From Nocardioides halotolerans DSM 19273 (GTDB lineage Bacteria > Actinomycetota > Actinomycetes > Propionibacteriales > Nocardioidaceae): a stretch of 64,000 nt of DNA. Under the pieces are notes generated by a model. That model searched no databases. It saw only the letters and a program-made list of their open reading frames with translations, and was not told the origin of the DNA. The DNA is taken from positions 382,727 through 446,726 of the forward strand of contig NZ_AUGT01000009.1 in assembly GCF_000422805.1 (NCBI RefSeq). Reading direction: 5' to 3'. How positions within the stretch are numbered: position 1 is the stretch's first letter; each line of letters begins with the position of its first letter. A program made the position numbers and the translations under genes. Shown here piece by piece: positions 36,911 through 47,816 of this stretch.

Positions 36911-39054
36911 TCGCGCTGGGTCGACCCGTCCGTGTGGTGGTCCCGCTCGCGGTGGCCGTCGCGGCCTGCCCGCGCGTCCCCTCGGGCCTGCCGCGCGACC
37001 TCACCTTCCAGGTCATCGGCCTGGTGGCGGCCGCGGCCGCGCTGCGCGGTCTCGCCCGCCAGGGCACCACCCGCCGCGCCGGCTGGCTGCTGGTGGCGCT
37101 CGGCTACCTCGGCTGGGTCCTCGCGCACTCGGTCCGCACCCTCGAGGTGCGGGTGCTCGACCTCGACGCGCAACCCGGCCCGGCCGACGCCGTGCGCCTC
37201 GCGTCGTACGCCGTGATGGCGGCCGGTCTGCTGCTCATGGTCCGGCGCCGGGGCGGGCGTCGCGACCACGCGGCGTTCCTCGACGCGGCGGTGCTCGGCG
37301 CGGGCCTCGCGGTCGCCGCCGGGGTGCTGCTGGTCGCGCCCGTCGCTCGCGACTCGGCCTCGCTCGGCGTCACGCTGGCCGACGGCGGGCAGGTGCTCGC
37401 CGACGTGCTGCTCCTCGCCGTCCTGGCCCGGCTCTGGACGGCGACCGGCCAGAAGACCGCGGCGTTCGGCGTGCTGAGCGCGGCGCTGCTGCTCACCGTG
37501 CTCGCCGACGTGCTCTCGGAGTACCGGTCCGTGGTGGACGCGGACTTCGGCGCCGCCGTCGTCGAGCAGGTGCTGTGGCTGCCGGCGTGCGTGCTGGTGG
37601 CCGGCGCCGCCTGGATGGCGCCGGGGGAGGAGCCCGCCGAGCCCGCTCCCGGGCAGGCAGAGCTCATCCACCCGGGTCGCCGGCTGCTGCTGCTGTTCAC
37701 GGGGCTCGCGCTCCCGGTCGCGACGCTCGTGGCCGACGGCCTGCTCGCGGAGCGCTTCGAGTGGCGCGTCGTCGCGGGTGGGTCCGCGCTGGTCTCCCTG
37801 CTCGTGCTCATCCGGCTCGCGGGCCTGCTGACCTCGGGGCAGAGCCGGGTCGTCGAGCTGGCCACGCTCTCGCGCTCCGACGCGCTCACGGGTCTCGCCA
37901 ACCGGCGCACCTGGGACTTCGAGCTGGCGCGCGCCGCGCGCTCGGCGAAGGAGCGCAACGCACCGCTGACCGTGGCGCTCCTCGACCTCGACGGGCTGCA
38001 CCGCTACAACCGCGCCCACGGACACCCCGCGGGCGACCGCCTGCTGCGCGCCGCGGCACGGGCCTGGTCGGAGCAGCTCCGGCCGGGGCAGGTGCTGGCG
38101 AGGTACGCCGGTGGCGGGTTCGCGCTGCTCTGCCCCGACCAGTGGGCCGCCGACGTGCGCCCGGTCGTCGACGCGATGCGGGCCGCCACACCCGACCGGC
38201 AGACGGTGTCCGTCGGCATGGCCACGTGGGACCCGCACAGCGAGCCCGACAGCGTCATGACCGCCGCCACCCAGTTCGTGACCGAGGCGAAGCGGTCGGG
38301 CGGCGACCAGGTCCAGGTCGCGCCCAGGCCGACGAGCAAGAAGCTGATCCCGAGGCCGCTGATCCACTGGCAGCCCATCGTCGACCTGCGCACCACCCGG
38401 CCGGTGGGCGTCGAGGCACTCAGCAGGTTCCAGGGCGGCGACCCGCTCTCGGTGTTCGAGGCCGCCGCCAGCGTCGGCAGCGGGCCGACCCTCGAGGCGA
38501 CCGCCATCACCTACGCGCTCACCAACCGGCCCGAGGGCCTCTGGGTCGCGGTCAACGTGAGCCTCGCCGGCCTGGCGAGCGTCCAGGTGCAGCGCGCGCT
38601 GGCCGGCAACCTCGCCGGCGTGGTCCTGGAGGTCACCGAGCACGGCGACGCCGACGTGCCCGACCTCGCCGAGCTGGTGGCGGACCACCGGGCGCGCGGC
38701 GCCTCCATCGCGGTCGACGACTCCGGCCCGGGGCTCTCCAACCTCGACCGCCTGCTCACGCTGCGGCCCGACATCGTCAAGCTCGACCTCTCGAGGGCCA
38801 CCTCGCTCGACTCCGACTACGCCCGGGCCAGCATCCGCATGGTCACCGGATGGGCGGCGGCCGTGGGTGCGAAGGTGTGCGCAGAGGGAGTCGAGACCGA
38901 GGACCAGTGGCGCCGGCTGCGCGACGCCGGCATCAAGCTCGGCCAGGGGCACTTCTTCGGCCGCCCGATGCCGCCCGAGGAGCTGCTGGCGCTCCCGCGC
39001 GACACGGTGGCGGCGCGGGTCGCCTCTCCGGTCGCGCCCCGCGGGGTGCGCTGA
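36907..39054 (+). CDS. Membrane GGDEF-EAL paralogue with a degenerate GGDEF site
   Basis: A 715-residue paralogue of the preceding protein, with the same nine-segment membrane domain and parallel motifs (SRSDALTGLANRRTWDFELARA versus SRSDALTGVPNRRSWDHELSRA). The GGDEF loop has become YAGGGF, so cyclase activity is unlikely. The EAL domain keeps VEALSRF, VLEVTEH and CAEGVE but the loop-6 motif is DDSGPGLS instead of DDFGTGYS, which may weaken catalysis. The gene is coupled by GTGA overlap to its intact copy, a duplication in which one member has probably become a receptor, partner or modified hydrolase. Confidence 0.9.
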   Translation: MIALGRPVRVVVPLAVAVAACPRVPSGLPRDLTFQVIGLVAAAAALRGLARQGTTRRAGWLLVALGYLGWVLAHSVRTLEVRVLDLDAQPGPADAVRLASYAVMAAGLLLMVRRRGGRRDHAAFLDAAVLGAGLAVAAGVLLVAPVARDSASLGVTLADGGQVLADVLLLAVLARLWTATGQKTAAFGVLSAALLLTVLADVLSEYRSVVDADFGAAVVEQVLWLPACVLVAGAAWMAPGEEPAEPAPGQAELIHPGRRLLLLFTGLALPVATLVADGLLAERFEWRVVAGGSALVSLLVLIRLAGLLTSGQSRVVELATLSRSDALTGLANRRTWDFELARAARSAKERNAPLTVALLDLDGLHRYNRAHGHPAGDRLLRAAARAWSEQLRPGQVLARYAGGGFALLCPDQWAADVRPVVDAMRAATPDRQTVSVGMATWDPHSEPDSVMTAATQFVTEAKRSGGDQVQVAPRPTSKKLIPRPLIHWQPIVDLRTTRPVGVEALSRFQGGDPLSVFEAAASVGSGPTLEATAITYALTNRPEGLWVAVNVSLAGLASVQVQRALAGNLAGVVLEVTEHGDADVPDLAELVADHRARGASIAVDDSGPGLSNLDRLLTLRPDIVKLDLSRATSLDSDYARASIRMVTGWAAAVGAKVCAEGVETEDQWRRLRDAGIKLGQGHFFGRPMPPEELLALPRDTVAARVASPVAPRGVR

Positions 39055-39055
39055 C

Positions 39056-39077
39056 CGGGCCCTCGTCGAGGGGCCCG
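39056..39077. terminator. Hairpin 3' of the GGDEF-EAL pair
   Basis: Stem CGGGCCC (39056-39062) / GGGCCCG (39071-39077), loop 8 bases, starting 2 bases past the stop. A direct repeat of GTCGTCCGGGG follows. No U-tract. Confidence 0.55.
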
Positions 39078-39149
39078 TCGTCCGGGGCCAGTCGTCCGGG
39101 GGCCGTGTTCGCCCACGACGAACGCCGGAACAGGGGTCGCCGGCCGCAA

Positions 39150-39160
39150 GTTGAGCCGGT

Positions 39161-39170
<10 letters not shown>
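39150..39170 (+). promoter_or_regulatory. HAIR-like HspR operator across the lon start codon
   Basis: GTTGAGC (39150-39156), 7-base spacer, ACTCAAG (39164-39170). The HAIR consensus is CTTGAGT-N7-ACTCAAG; the right half matches fully and the left in 5 of 7. The spacer contains the ATG of lon. In streptomycetes lon is a known HspR target, so heat-shock control by repression is likely. Confidence 0.7.
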
Positions 39171-41485
<2,315 letters not shown>

Positions 41486-41511
41486 CCCCGGGTGTGTGTC
41501 GTCCGGCCCCC

Positions 41512-41585
41512 GTCGGGATAGTCCCTGACGTCCGTGCCTGTGGAACCAGCGGTTCCGCGAGCCGTGCGTCACGGACTGTCCCGAC
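41512..41585. repeat. Dispersed palindromic element, copy 3
   Basis: Arms GTCGGGATAGTCCCTGACG (41512-41530) and CGTCACGGACTGTCCCGAC (41567-41585) pair with two mismatches. The inner loop holds GGAACC-agc-GGTTCC. It lies 26 bases past the lon stop and upstream of the riboswitch. Shares the GGGATAGTCCCTGACG arm with 4039-4105. Confidence 0.85.
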
Positions 41586-41680
41586 GGACGGCGCGGGGCT
41601 GAGCGAAACTCTCGCCACGGCCGGCGTCCACATGACGGGACCCGTGTTCACGACCTGAGACGCCTCGTCCTAGAGTGGTC

Positions 41681-41807
41681 CTCATCATCCAGAGGGACTG
41701 AGGGAAACGGCCCGTCGAAGTCCCGGCAACCGCCGCGCAGGCTCCTGCAGCACTGCGCGGGAAGGTGCCAATTCCGTCCGGAGCGAGCGTCGCCCGGAGA
41801 GATGAGG
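41681..41807 (+). promoter_or_regulatory. SAM riboswitch (SAM-I/S-box type) upstream of thrC
   Basis: The P1 stem CTCATC (41681-41686) pairs with GATGAG (41801-41806). Inside are AGAGGGACTGAGGG, GGCCC, CCCGGCAACC, then a variable stem-loop, AAGGTGCCAATTCC, and AGAGATGAG, all S-box core elements in order. The Shine-Dalgarno GAGGAG (41804-41809) overlaps the 3' strand of P1, so ligand-stabilised P1 would hide the ribosome site of thrC at 41815. Control is therefore probably translational and repressed by S-adenosylmethionine. Confidence 0.9.
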
Positions 41808-41814
41808 AGACTTC

Positions 41815-43137
41815 ATGAGCACTGCCGTCGCCGAGCAGGTCGCCACCCGCAAGCCGCTGCGGGACGGCGCGTTCGGGCACGCCCGCGCGCTGTCGTGCCG
41901 TGAGTGCGGCCACCAGGTCGGGCTCGGCCCGTTCTACGCGTGTCCGGAGTGCTTCGGCCCGCTCGAGATCGCCTACGACTTCCCGCGGGTGACCCGCGAG
42001 GAGATCGAGGCCGGCCCCCGCAACATCTGGCGCTACAAGGCGCTGCTGCCGGTGCCGAGCGACATCGAGGAGAGCCCCAACACCGAGCCGGGGTTCACGC
42101 GCCTGCTCCGGGCGCACAACCTCGGCCGCGAGCTCGGCATCGACCACCTGTGGGTCAAGGACGACTCGACCAACCCCACCAACTCCTTCAAGGACCGCGT
42201 CGTCGCCTGCGCGCTGAGCGCGGCGCGCGAGCTCGGCGCGAAGGTGTTCGCGTGCCCGAGCACCGGCAACCTCGCGAACGCCGTGGCGGCGGCCGGCGCC
42301 CGGGCCGGCATCCCCACCGTGGTCTTCATCCCGAGCAACCTCGAGCAGCCGAAGCAGGTCAACTCCGCCGTCTTCACCGACCAGCTCGTCGCGGTCAACG
42401 GCAGCTACGACGACGTCAACAAGCTCGCCTCCGAGATCGCCGGTGAGGAGGAGGGCTGGGCGTTCGTCAACGTCAACGTCCGCCCCTACTACGCCGAGGG
42501 GTCCAAGACGCTCGGCTACGAGATCGCCGAGCAGCTCGGCTGGCGGCTGCCCGACCAGATCGTGATCCCGGTCGCCTCCGGCTCCCAGCTGACCAAGGTG
42601 CACAAGGCCTTCCAGGAGCTGATCACGCTCGGGCTGGTCGACGACAAGCCCTACCGCGTCTTCGGCGCGCAGGCGACCGGCTGCGCCCCGGTCTCGGTGG
42701 CCTACAAGGCGGGGGTCGACGCGATCCGCCCGGTCCGGCCCGACACCATCGCCAAGAGCCTGGCCATCGGCAACCCCGCCGACGGCATCTACGTGCTCGA
42801 CATCTGCCGCGAGACCGGCGGCGCCGTCGAGGACATCACGGACGAGGAGGTGCGCGAGGGCATCGTGCTGCTGGCGCGCACCGAGGGCATCTTCACCGAG
42901 ACCGCAGGCGGCACCACCGTCGGCGTCCTGAAGAAGCTCGTCGACACCGGCCAGCTCGACCCCTCGCTCGAGACCGTCGTCATCAACACCGGCCACGGGC
43001 TCAAGACGCTCGACGCCGTCGCCGGGTCCGTCGGGCCGGCTGCGACGATCGAGCCGACGTACGCCGCCTTCGCCCGGACCGGCCTCGCCCAGACGGGCGC
43101 CACCGCGACGGGCCCGACCCAGGAGGGAACCGCATGA
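41815..43137 (+). CDS. thrC: Threonine synthase (or threonine-synthase-like PLP enzyme)
   Basis: A 440-residue fold-type II PLP enzyme. An N-terminal zinc-ribbon-like motif (C28, C31, C43, C46) precedes the catalytic domain with Schiff-base Lys126 in TNSFKDR, the phosphate-binding region, and PSTGNLANAVAA. It should convert O-phosphohomoserine to threonine. The SAM riboswitch and the coupled sulfur-carrier gene (ATGA overlap) are odd for a plain threonine gene and raise the possibility of a sulfur-transfer role, discussed in the findings. The ordinary function remains the best call. Confidence 0.88.
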   Translation: MSTAVAEQVATRKPLRDGAFGHARALSCRECGHQVGLGPFYACPECFGPLEIAYDFPRVTREEIEAGPRNIWRYKALLPVPSDIEESPNTEPGFTRLLRAHNLGRELGIDHLWVKDDSTNPTNSFKDRVVACALSAARELGAKVFACPSTGNLANAVAAAGARAGIPTVVFIPSNLEQPKQVNSAVFTDQLVAVNGSYDDVNKLASEIAGEEEGWAFVNVNVRPYYAEGSKTLGYEIAEQLGWRLPDQIVIPVASGSQLTKVHKAFQELITLGLVDDKPYRVFGAQATGCAPVSVAYKAGVDAIRPVRPDTIAKSLAIGNPADGIYVLDICRETGGAVEDITDEEVREGIVLLARTEGIFTETAGGTTVGVLKKLVDTGQLDPSLETVVINTGHGLKTLDAVAGSVGPAATIEPTYAAFARTGLAQTGATATGPTQEGTA

Positions 43138-43409
43138 CCGTCTCCGTCCGCGTCCCGACCATCCTGCGCACCTACACCTCGGGGGAGTCCGAGGTGACCG
43201 CGGCCGGCGCCACGCTCGCGGAGGTCCTCGACGACCTCGAGGCCAGCTACGCCGGCATCAAGGGGCGCATCCTCGACGACAACGGCGAGCTGCGCCGCTT
43301 CGTCAACGTCTACGTCGGCAACGACGACGTGCGGTTCCTCGACAACCTGGAGACGCCCACGCCCGACGGCGTGCAGATCTCGGTCATCCCGGCGGTCGCC
43401 GGGGGCTGA
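43134..43409 (+). CDS. MoaD/ThiS-family sulfur-carrier protein (CysO-like)
   Basis: A 91-residue ubiquitin-like carrier. It has the beta-grasp outline (VSVRVPTILRTYTSGESEV ... LAEVLDDLEASYAGIKGRIL) and ends in the GG needed for adenylation and thiocarboxylation (VIPAVAGG). The family includes CysO, which gives sulfur to the PLP enzyme CysM in mycobacteria. It is translationally coupled to thrC under the SAM riboswitch. No E1-like activator, CysM or Mec protease gene is in the window. Confidence 0.9.
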   Translation: MTVSVRVPTILRTYTSGESEVTAAGATLAEVLDDLEASYAGIKGRILDDNGELRRFVNVYVGNDDVRFLDNLETPTPDGVQISVIPAVAGG

Positions 43410-43516
43410 CCCGGCCCGCTCCGCCTCCGGGCGGGTATGCCCATTTCGCCACGGGAGCCCCACGGCCGACTCGATACTGGTTGCTGGCCAGCACGGCGAG
43501 GACGGCGAGGGACCGG

Positions 43517-45859
43517 ATGACGAGCAAGCGTGCCAGCCTGCGCGAGACGCGCAGCTGGCGGTTCGACCTGGGCGTGTGCGTCCTGGGTCTGCTGCTGCTC
43601 GTGTGGTCGCTGCCGGTCGCGTGGGACGGCGGCTGGCGGGTCGCCCTGGCGGCCCTGGTCGGTGCTCCGCTCGTCGTGCTCGTGGCCCGTTTCCCGATGG
43701 TCCTCGACAACGAGGACGGCGGCATCGAGATCGGCTTCGACTCGATCGTGCTGGTCTACCTGATGTGCACGTTCGACCCCCTCGAGGCCCTGGCCGTCTG
43801 GGGGCTCGGGGTGCTGGGCACCCAGTCGATCTCCGGCAAGCGCGCCGCGTCCCTCCTGTTCAACCTCGGCGTCGGCATCCTCGCCGGCGGCGCGGCGGTC
43901 GGCACCTTCCACGTGCTGGACGGCGGCTCGACCGGTACGCCGCGGGAGCTGGCGGCCGTCGTCGCCGCCGCCACGGCGTACTTCTTCGTCGACTACGTCG
44001 TCTCCGCGATCTCGGTCGCGATCGACTCCCACACGCCCGTGCGCCGCCACCTCGTGCAGGCCGGCACCTGGGTGGCCGTCGCGTGCTTCGTGCCGTTCGA
44101 CCTGCTCGGCTACCTCGCCGTGGTCGTGCTGCGCAGCAACCCGTGGTGGACGCTCGTGCTGCTCGTCGTGCCGCTCGCGACGCTGCTGATCAACACCCGG
44201 GCGATCGTCCACGCCCGCGAGAACTCCCGCCGGCTCAGCGTCCTCTTCGAGGCCGCGGTCCGCGTGCAGGCCCTGCACGAGACGGGTCACGTGGTCGACG
44301 CCCTGCTCGTCGACGCCCGCCGGCTGATCCGGCTGCGCGACGTCGACGTGCGCAGCTCGCCGCCGCTCACGCACGAGATCGGCGCCCAGATCCGGCGCGG
44401 CAAGGACGCCCTGTGGGTGGTGGCCCCGGCCCGCGACCGCGCCCGGTCGACCGTCGGCGCCGACCAGCACGCGCTCGACGCCCTCGCGGTGATCTGCTCC
44501 GAGGCCTTCGCCCGGCTCCAGCTGACCGACGAGATGGTCCACTACGCCCGCCACGACCCGCTGACGGACCTGCCCAACCGCGGCATCCTCCTCGACCGGG
44601 CCGCGCAGGCCCTGCACCGGGCCCGGCGCCGCGGCGTGCGGGTGGCGCTCCTCTTCATCGACCTCGACACGTTCAAGCCGGTCAACGACCGTTACGGCCA
44701 CGCCGCCGGCGACGCGGTGCTCGTCGACGTCGCGCGCCGCCTGATGGAGAACGTCCGCGACGAGGACACCGTCGCCCGGCTGGGGGGCGACGAGTTCGCC
44801 GTGCTGCTCGAGGACGTCGCCGTCGGCGAGGTCGTCGAGATCAGCGACCGGATCCTGGGCTCGCTCGCCGCCGGGACGGACGTCGCGGGCCACCGCGTCA
44901 ACCTCGCGGCGTCCATCGGCATCGCCTACGGCGACGGCAGCGAGTCGGCCGACGCGCTGCTGCGCCACGCGGACCTCGCGATGTACGAGGCGAAGGGGCG
45001 CGGCAAGGCGCAGTACGTCGCCTACGAGCCCGAGATCGGCCAGGCCAGGATGCGCCGGCTCGAGCTGGTCGACGAGCTGCGGGCGGCCATCGCCAACCGC
45101 GACCTGCGGGTCGTCTACCAGCCCGTCGTCTCGGCCGCCACGGGCCGGATCGCCGGCGCCGAGGCGCTGGTGCGCTGGCGGCTCGGTGAGAACGACGTGC
45201 GCACCGACATGTTCGTGCGGCTGGCCGAGGAGACCGAGCAGGTCGGCGCGCTGGGTGAGCTCGTGCTCGAGATCGTCGCGCAGGACGCCGCCGCCCTCGA
45301 GGCGGTCGCGGGCGGCCCGATCTCGCTCAGCGTCAACGTCTCGGCGCGGCAGCTCCAGGACCCGGGGTTCGTCACCGCGGTCGAGCGCGCCGTGCGCTCG
45401 ATGGGCGGCGTGGCGCTGGTGCTCGAGATCACCGAGCGGCAGGAGATCACCGACGGCTCGGCGCTCGAGGCCATGCACACGATCGCGCAGATGGGCGTGC
45501 GGTTCGCGATGGACGACTTCGGCGTCGGCTTCTCGTCGATCAGCTACCTGCGCGACCTGCCGGTGGACGTCGTCAAGACCGACGCCGCGCTGTCGCAGCA
45601 CATCGACGACGACGAGCGGGCCCGCGCCGTGCTGCGTGCGGTCAGCGTGATGGCCGAGGCGCTCGGGCTCGACGTGATCGTCGAGGGCATCGAGCGCGAG
45701 GGCCAGCTCGCGGCGGTGCGCGAGCAGGTCGGTGCGCCGTACGTCCAGGGCTTCCTGCTGCACCGGCCGATGCCCATCGCGGACCTGCTGAGCGCCGTCC
45801 ACGCGAACCGGTTCGGCGACCAGCCGCCGGCCGAGCAGCTGACTCCGGTGGCCCTCTGA
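43517..45859 (+). CDS. Membrane GGDEF-EAL protein (third in window)
   Basis: A 780-residue protein with about six to seven hydrophobic segments (20-245), a linker region of coiled-coil or GAF-like character (250-360), a GGDEF domain with RLGGDEF intact, and an EAL domain with AEALVRW, LEITERQ, DDFGVGFSS, DVVKTD and VEGIE. It is more canonical than, and not clearly a recent duplicate of, the 34751-39054 pair. The ATG at 43517 follows GAGGGA; a TTG at 43481 would add 12 residues. It is convergent with the 2H-like gene, 13 bases apart. Confidence 0.9.
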   Translation: MTSKRASLRETRSWRFDLGVCVLGLLLLVWSLPVAWDGGWRVALAALVGAPLVVLVARFPMVLDNEDGGIEIGFDSIVLVYLMCTFDPLEALAVWGLGVLGTQSISGKRAASLLFNLGVGILAGGAAVGTFHVLDGGSTGTPRELAAVVAAATAYFFVDYVVSAISVAIDSHTPVRRHLVQAGTWVAVACFVPFDLLGYLAVVVLRSNPWWTLVLLVVPLATLLINTRAIVHARENSRRLSVLFEAAVRVQALHETGHVVDALLVDARRLIRLRDVDVRSSPPLTHEIGAQIRRGKDALWVVAPARDRARSTVGADQHALDALAVICSEAFARLQLTDEMVHYARHDPLTDLPNRGILLDRAAQALHRARRRGVRVALLFIDLDTFKPVNDRYGHAAGDAVLVDVARRLMENVRDEDTVARLGGDEFAVLLEDVAVGEVVEISDRILGSLAAGTDVAGHRVNLAASIGIAYGDGSESADALLRHADLAMYEAKGRGKAQYVAYEPEIGQARMRRLELVDELRAAIANRDLRVVYQPVVSAATGRIAGAEALVRWRLGENDVRTDMFVRLAEETEQVGALGELVLEIVAQDAAALEAVAGGPISLSVNVSARQLQDPGFVTAVERAVRSMGGVALVLEITERQEITDGSALEAMHTIAQMGVRFAMDDFGVGFSSISYLRDLPVDVVKTDAALSQHIDDDERARAVLRAVSVMAEALGLDVIVEGIEREGQLAAVREQVGAPYVQGFLLHRPMPIADLLSAVHANRFGDQPPAEQLTPVAL

Positions 45860-45872
45860 GCGACGCCTGTGC

Positions 45873-46553
45873 TCAGTGGGGGACGGCGGGCCCGAGCGGG
45901 ATCTCGGAGTAGACCTTGTAGGGGACCTGGTCCGGTCCCGCCTCGCCGGGGATGATCAGCAACAGCGTCGTCTGCCACCACGACGGGCTCTCGTAGTCGT
46001 CGAGCGCCGTCAGCAGCGTCTCGAGGTAGGCCTCGGTGGTCCGGCCGTTGATGGTGCCGAGGCGCAGCTCGGGCCGGAACGCCCGGCGGTCGACGTAGAG
46101 GTTCAGGCCCTGCGAGACCCGGCTGACACCGCGCGCCACGGCCTTGAGCGCGTCGAGGTCACCGCGCAGCCGGACCCAGACGGAGTCGTCGCCCTTCGGC
46201 TCCAGCGCGAGCCCGCCCTGCAGGTTCAGGCGCGGGGACTCCCACTCCGCGGCCTGCGCCTGGAGCGCGGTCGTGACGCGGGCCGCCTCGGCGAGCGGGA
46301 TGTTGCCGCCGAGCTTGGCAATCGGCAGGTGGATGTGGGCGGCCGGGAGCAGGTCGAGCATGGGGCCTGTCGACCGTGCGGGCGCCGCGACCTGCTCGCG
46401 GCGGCGGCTGAACAGCCGGCTCGAGGCCGCGGCGTGACGACCGGGTTCCCCGGGCGCCGCCGCGGGCTCCCACTCCGGCTGCACGCCGGCCGCGAGCTGC
46501 GTGACGTGGTCGATGACGCCCCTCGGGGGCACCACGACAGCAAACAGACGCAT
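45873..46553 (-). CDS. 2'-5' RNA ligase/2H phosphoesterase-like protein, degenerate
   Basis: A 226-residue protein with the LigT-like fold outline: N-terminal MRLFAVVVPP, first motif AHIHLPIAKLGG in the place of HxTL, a central strand-helix unit, and second motif AFRPELRLGTIN where the second HxTx should be. The second histidine is Arg/Glu and the first motif lacks the usual Thr/Ser after H-x, so the two-histidine site looks broken. An insert (about 27-65) is basic and disordered. It is probably a binding rather than catalytic protein, convergent with a cyclic-di-GMP enzyme. Confidence 0.72.
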   Translation of the reverse strand: MRLFAVVVPPRGVIDHVTQLAAGVQPEWEPAAAPGEPGRHAAASSRLFSRRREQVAAPARSTGPMLDLLPAAHIHLPIAKLGGNIPLAEAARVTTALQAQAAEWESPRLNLQGGLALEPKGDDSVWVRLRGDLDALKAVARGVSRVSQGLNLYVDRRAFRPELRLGTINGRTTEAYLETLLTALDDYESPSWWQTTLLLIIPGEAGPDQVPYKVYSEIPLGPAVPH

Positions 46554-46580
46554 GGCTCCATTGTTCCCTGTCGCGGTCCT

Positions 46581-47816
46581 TCACACACGAGGTAGGGCAG
46601 AACGGCGTTCCTCGAGATGGGCGCGCTCCGCCTCGTTGGCGCAGCGCTCGATGGCCGCGTCGTAGGCGCGGAGCGCCTCGGCGGTCCGTCCGGCCCGCGC
46701 GAGCAGCTCGGCTCGGGCCGCCGGCAGCCGGTGGCCCGGGAGCTCCCCGTCGCCGAGGCCCTCGAGGACGGCCAGGCCGGCGAGCGGCCCGTCCGCCTCG
46801 CCCACCGCCACGGCGCGGTTGAGCCGCACCACGGGGGAGTCGGCAAGGGCGAGCAGCTCGTCGTACCTCGCGACGATCCGCGCCCAGTCGGTCTCGGCGG
46901 CGCTGGGCGCGATCGCGTGCTCGGCGGCGACGAGCGCCTGCAGGAGGTACGGCGCGGGCGGCGCCTGCGTGAGCGGCGTGAGGAGCTCGATCGCCTCGGT
47001 GATCTCGTCGCCGACCCAGCGCTGCCGGTCCTGGTCCGGCAGCAGCACCAGGCGGCCCTCGGCCACCCGCGCGTGCCGGCGCGAGTGCTGGAGCAGCATG
47101 AGCGCGAGCAGGGCGTCGACCTCGGGGTCGGGCTCCGTCAGCAGGTCGCGCAGGACCCGGACCAGCCGGATCGCCTCGCCTGCGACCTCGGCGCGCAGCA
47201 CGTCGGGCCCCGACCCGGGCGCGTAGCCGGCGGTGAACGCGAGGTAGGCGACGTCGGACACGACCCGCACCCGCTCGGCCAGCTCCGGGCCCACCGGCAC
47301 GGCGAACGACTCCCCGGCCAGCCGCTTGCGCGCCCGGGTGAGCCGGGCGGCCATCGTCGAGGTGCGGACCAGGAAGAGCCGGGCGAGGTCCTCGGTCGAG
47401 ACGCCGAGCACGAGCCGGAGGGTGAGCGCCGCGGCGGCCTCGGGCGCGAGCGCCGGGTGCGCGCAGAGCAGCACCAGCCGCAGCCGCTCGTCGGCGACGC
47501 CGCCACGCTCACCCGGGTCGGCCATGGTGCGCTGCGCCTCCTCGGTGAGGCCGGCCTCGACGGCCAGCAGCGGGAGCTTCCTGGCGGCAACGGCTTCTGC
47601 CCGCAGCCGGTCGGTGATCCGGCGCCGGGCGGCGACGAGCAGCCAGGCCGGTGGGTTGGCGGGGACACCCTCACCGGGCCAGGTCCTGGCCGCCGCCTCG
47701 AACGCCTCGGCCAGGCCGTCCTCGGCCAGGTCGAGCCGTCGGTAGCGCGCGACGAGCAGGGCCAGCAGCCGGCCCCACTCGTCGCGGTGCGCCGCCTCGA
47801 GCGCCGGGAGGCTCAG
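46581..47816 (-). CDS. ECF42-type RNA polymerase sigma factor with C-terminal extension
   Basis: A sigma-70 family factor of about 411 residues. The N-terminal sigma2/sigma4 core (RYRRLDLAEDGLAEAF, NPPAWLLVAARRRITDRL, LVLGVSTEDLARLFLVRTSTMAARL) is followed by a long TPR-like helical extension (about 185-400, with DUF6596), the hallmark of ECF42. Two DGPF-motif partners lie directly upstream. No ATG, GTG or TTG starts the gene near the family N-terminus; the frame overlaps the DGPF gene, and a CTG inside CTGA at its stop, preceded by GAGGTG, is proposed as the start. The N-terminus therefore needs care. Confidence 0.85.
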   Translation of the reverse strand: MSLPALEAAHRDEWGRLLALLVARYRRLDLAEDGLAEAFEAAARTWPGEGVPANPPAWLLVAARRRITDRLRAEAVAARKLPLLAVEAGLTEEAQRTMADPGERGGVADERLRLVLLCAHPALAPEAAAALTLRLVLGVSTEDLARLFLVRTSTMAARLTRARKRLAGESFAVPVGPELAERVRVVSDVAYLAFTAGYAPGSGPDVLRAEVAGEAIRLVRVLRDLLTEPDPEVDALLALMLLQHSRRHARVAEGRLVLLPDQDRQRWVGDEITEAIELLTPLTQAPPAPYLLQALVAAEHAIAPSAAETDWARIVARYDELLALADSPVVRLNRAVAVGEADGPLAGLAVLEGLGDGELPGHRLPAARAELLARAGRTAEALRAYDAAIERCANEAERAHLEERRSALPRV

